Source: Flavobacterium psychrophilum (GTDB taxonomy: Bacteria; Bacteroidota; Bacteroidia; Flavobacteriales; Flavobacteriaceae). Taken from it: a stretch of DNA of 5,568 nucleotides. A program made the position numbers and the translations under genes. The first letter of the stretch is position 1; the number at the start of each line of letters is the position of its first letter. The notes beneath the pieces are model-generated. The model saw only the letters and a program-made list of their open reading frames with translations. It ran no database searches and was not told the origin of the DNA. The DNA lies in contig DYPB01000085.1 in NCBI GenBank assembly GCA_020720185.1, positions 2,786-8,353 of the forward strand. Reading direction: 5' to 3'. Positions 5,444-5,568 of this stretch are shown here, one piece after another.

Positions 5444-5520
5444 TAAAATTAAATGTGGTGCAAAAGTTTTGGCTTTGTGCGTTGGCTTGCAGCTCTTTTA
5501 ATTTTACGAAGCGTTGGCTT
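5421..5520 (-). repeat. Recurring AAGCC elements in leader
   Basis: On the minus strand AAGCCAACGC occurs exactly twice (5520-5511 and 5488-5479). Related forms follow: AAGCCAAAAC (5475-5466) and AAGCCCACCC (5430-5421). Copies one, three and four start exactly 45 nt apart (5520, 5475, 5430). No coding explanation is apparent; they may be protein-binding sites or internal repeats of a dispersed element. Confidence 0.4.
5443..5507. repeat. Imperfect inverted repeat / potential 65-nt hairpin in leader
   Basis: GTAAAATTAAA at 5443-5453 is the exact reverse complement of TTTAATTTTAC at 5497-5507. Further in, TGCAA (5459-5463) pairs with TTGCA (5487-5491). Between these two helices, two G-C pairs (5455/5495 and 5457/5493) alternate with mismatches. 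The remaining loop is 23 nt (5464-5486). In the operon transcript this would form a long hairpin starting about 49 nt before the first start codon. The stem is A/U-rich and no U-tract follows it, so it is not a typical intrinsic terminator. Confidence 0.6.
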
Positions 5521-5568
5521 TTTGTCATATGTTTAGTCTGTCTGTTCATTTTGGCGTAGGGTCTCTTG

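Larger units (their letters stand above)
5395..5568. other. Non-coding leader / upstream intergenic region
   Basis: This 174-nt stretch upstream of the first gene differs from the rest of the window: it is richer in G on the plus strand and contains an inverted repeat, G-tracts and several AAGCC-type elements (listed separately). It should hold the operon promoter, but I find no good match to the Bacteroidota -33 TTTG / -7 TAnnTTTG pattern on the minus strand. It resembles a dispersed intergenic repeat rather than unique sequence; that impression comes from its structure and from vague memory of similar Bacteroidota sequences, not from a search. Confidence 0.5.

Noticed and set aside
5461..5468. 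AACTTTTG on the minus strand as a possible -7 promoter element
   Set aside because: It matches TAnnTTTG in seven of eight positions at best, has no TTTG at the expected upstream distance, and lies in the loop of the inverted repeat.
5382..5568. Minus-strand frame open from the right edge to a stop at 5384-5382, with an internal ATG at 5549 (55 residues)
   Set aside because: It overlaps the start of the 69-residue gene in another frame, translates the repeat/G-tract region into low-complexity Pro/Thr-rich sequence, and has no recognisable domain. It could be the tail of an upstream gene, but there is no positive evidence.
1..5568. tRNA, rRNA, CRISPR array, insertion sequence or recombinase gene
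   Set aside because: Nothing with the required structure, regular repeat-spacer pattern or catalytic motif was seen on either strand.

Overview
The window is AT-rich. It carries one tightly packed block of ten genes, all on the minus strand, that belongs to a Ter (tellurite-resistance / TerD-type) stress-response locus. Transcription runs from right (about 5394) to left, and the last gene is cut by the left edge. The A/T-rich composition, A-rich stretches directly before the start codons, near-absence of Shine-Dalgarno sequences and the style of the proteins suggest a member of the Bacteroidota. This is an inference from sequence character, not a taxonomic assignment.

Layout in order of transcription: (1) a 174-bp non-coding leader (5395-5568) with a run of G-tracts, an 11-bp inverted repeat and recurring AAGCC elements; (2) a 69-residue protein with a duplicated Y-x-K-G-x-x-D-G motif (5185-5394); (3) a canonical TerD (4569-5150); (4) a longer TerD-family protein with a TerZ-like insertion (3879-4559); (5) a classical TerY von Willebrand A (VWA) protein (3226-3864); (6) a 51-residue, very basic small protein (3058-3213) that is easily missed; (7) an acidic TerB-like protein with DGxI-type repeats (2661-3041); (8) a second TerY (2027-2659); (9) an 84-residue membrane protein resembling a single YggT repeat (1776-2030); (10) a third TerY carrying a C-terminal cysteine-rich TerY-C metal-binding module (733-1773); (11) the first 242 residues of a PP2C-type phosphatase with an unusual, possibly Ig-like N-terminal region (1-728, open at the edge).

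The TerD and TerB-like proteins would form a calcium/metal-responsive scaffold. The TerY proteins would act as MIDAS-containing adaptors. TerY with TerY-C plus PP2C is two thirds of the known TerY-P triad (VWA protein, PP2C phosphatase, protein kinase), so a protein kinase gene is predicted just beyond the left edge. The YggT-like protein could tether the complex to the inner membrane. No TerC is visible here, but it could lie outside the window. Gene spacing falls into two classes: 9-34 nt gaps in the promoter-proximal half, and 1-4 nt gaps or a 4-nt overlap from the TerB-like gene onward. This suggests that TerB-like, TerY2, YggT-like, TerY3 and PP2C are made as a coupled set.

The core families are known. 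The less described parts are the three TerY paralogues in one operon, the small basic protein, the YggT-like subunit, the motif-duplicated 69-residue protein, the phosphatase N-terminal region and the structured G-rich leader.
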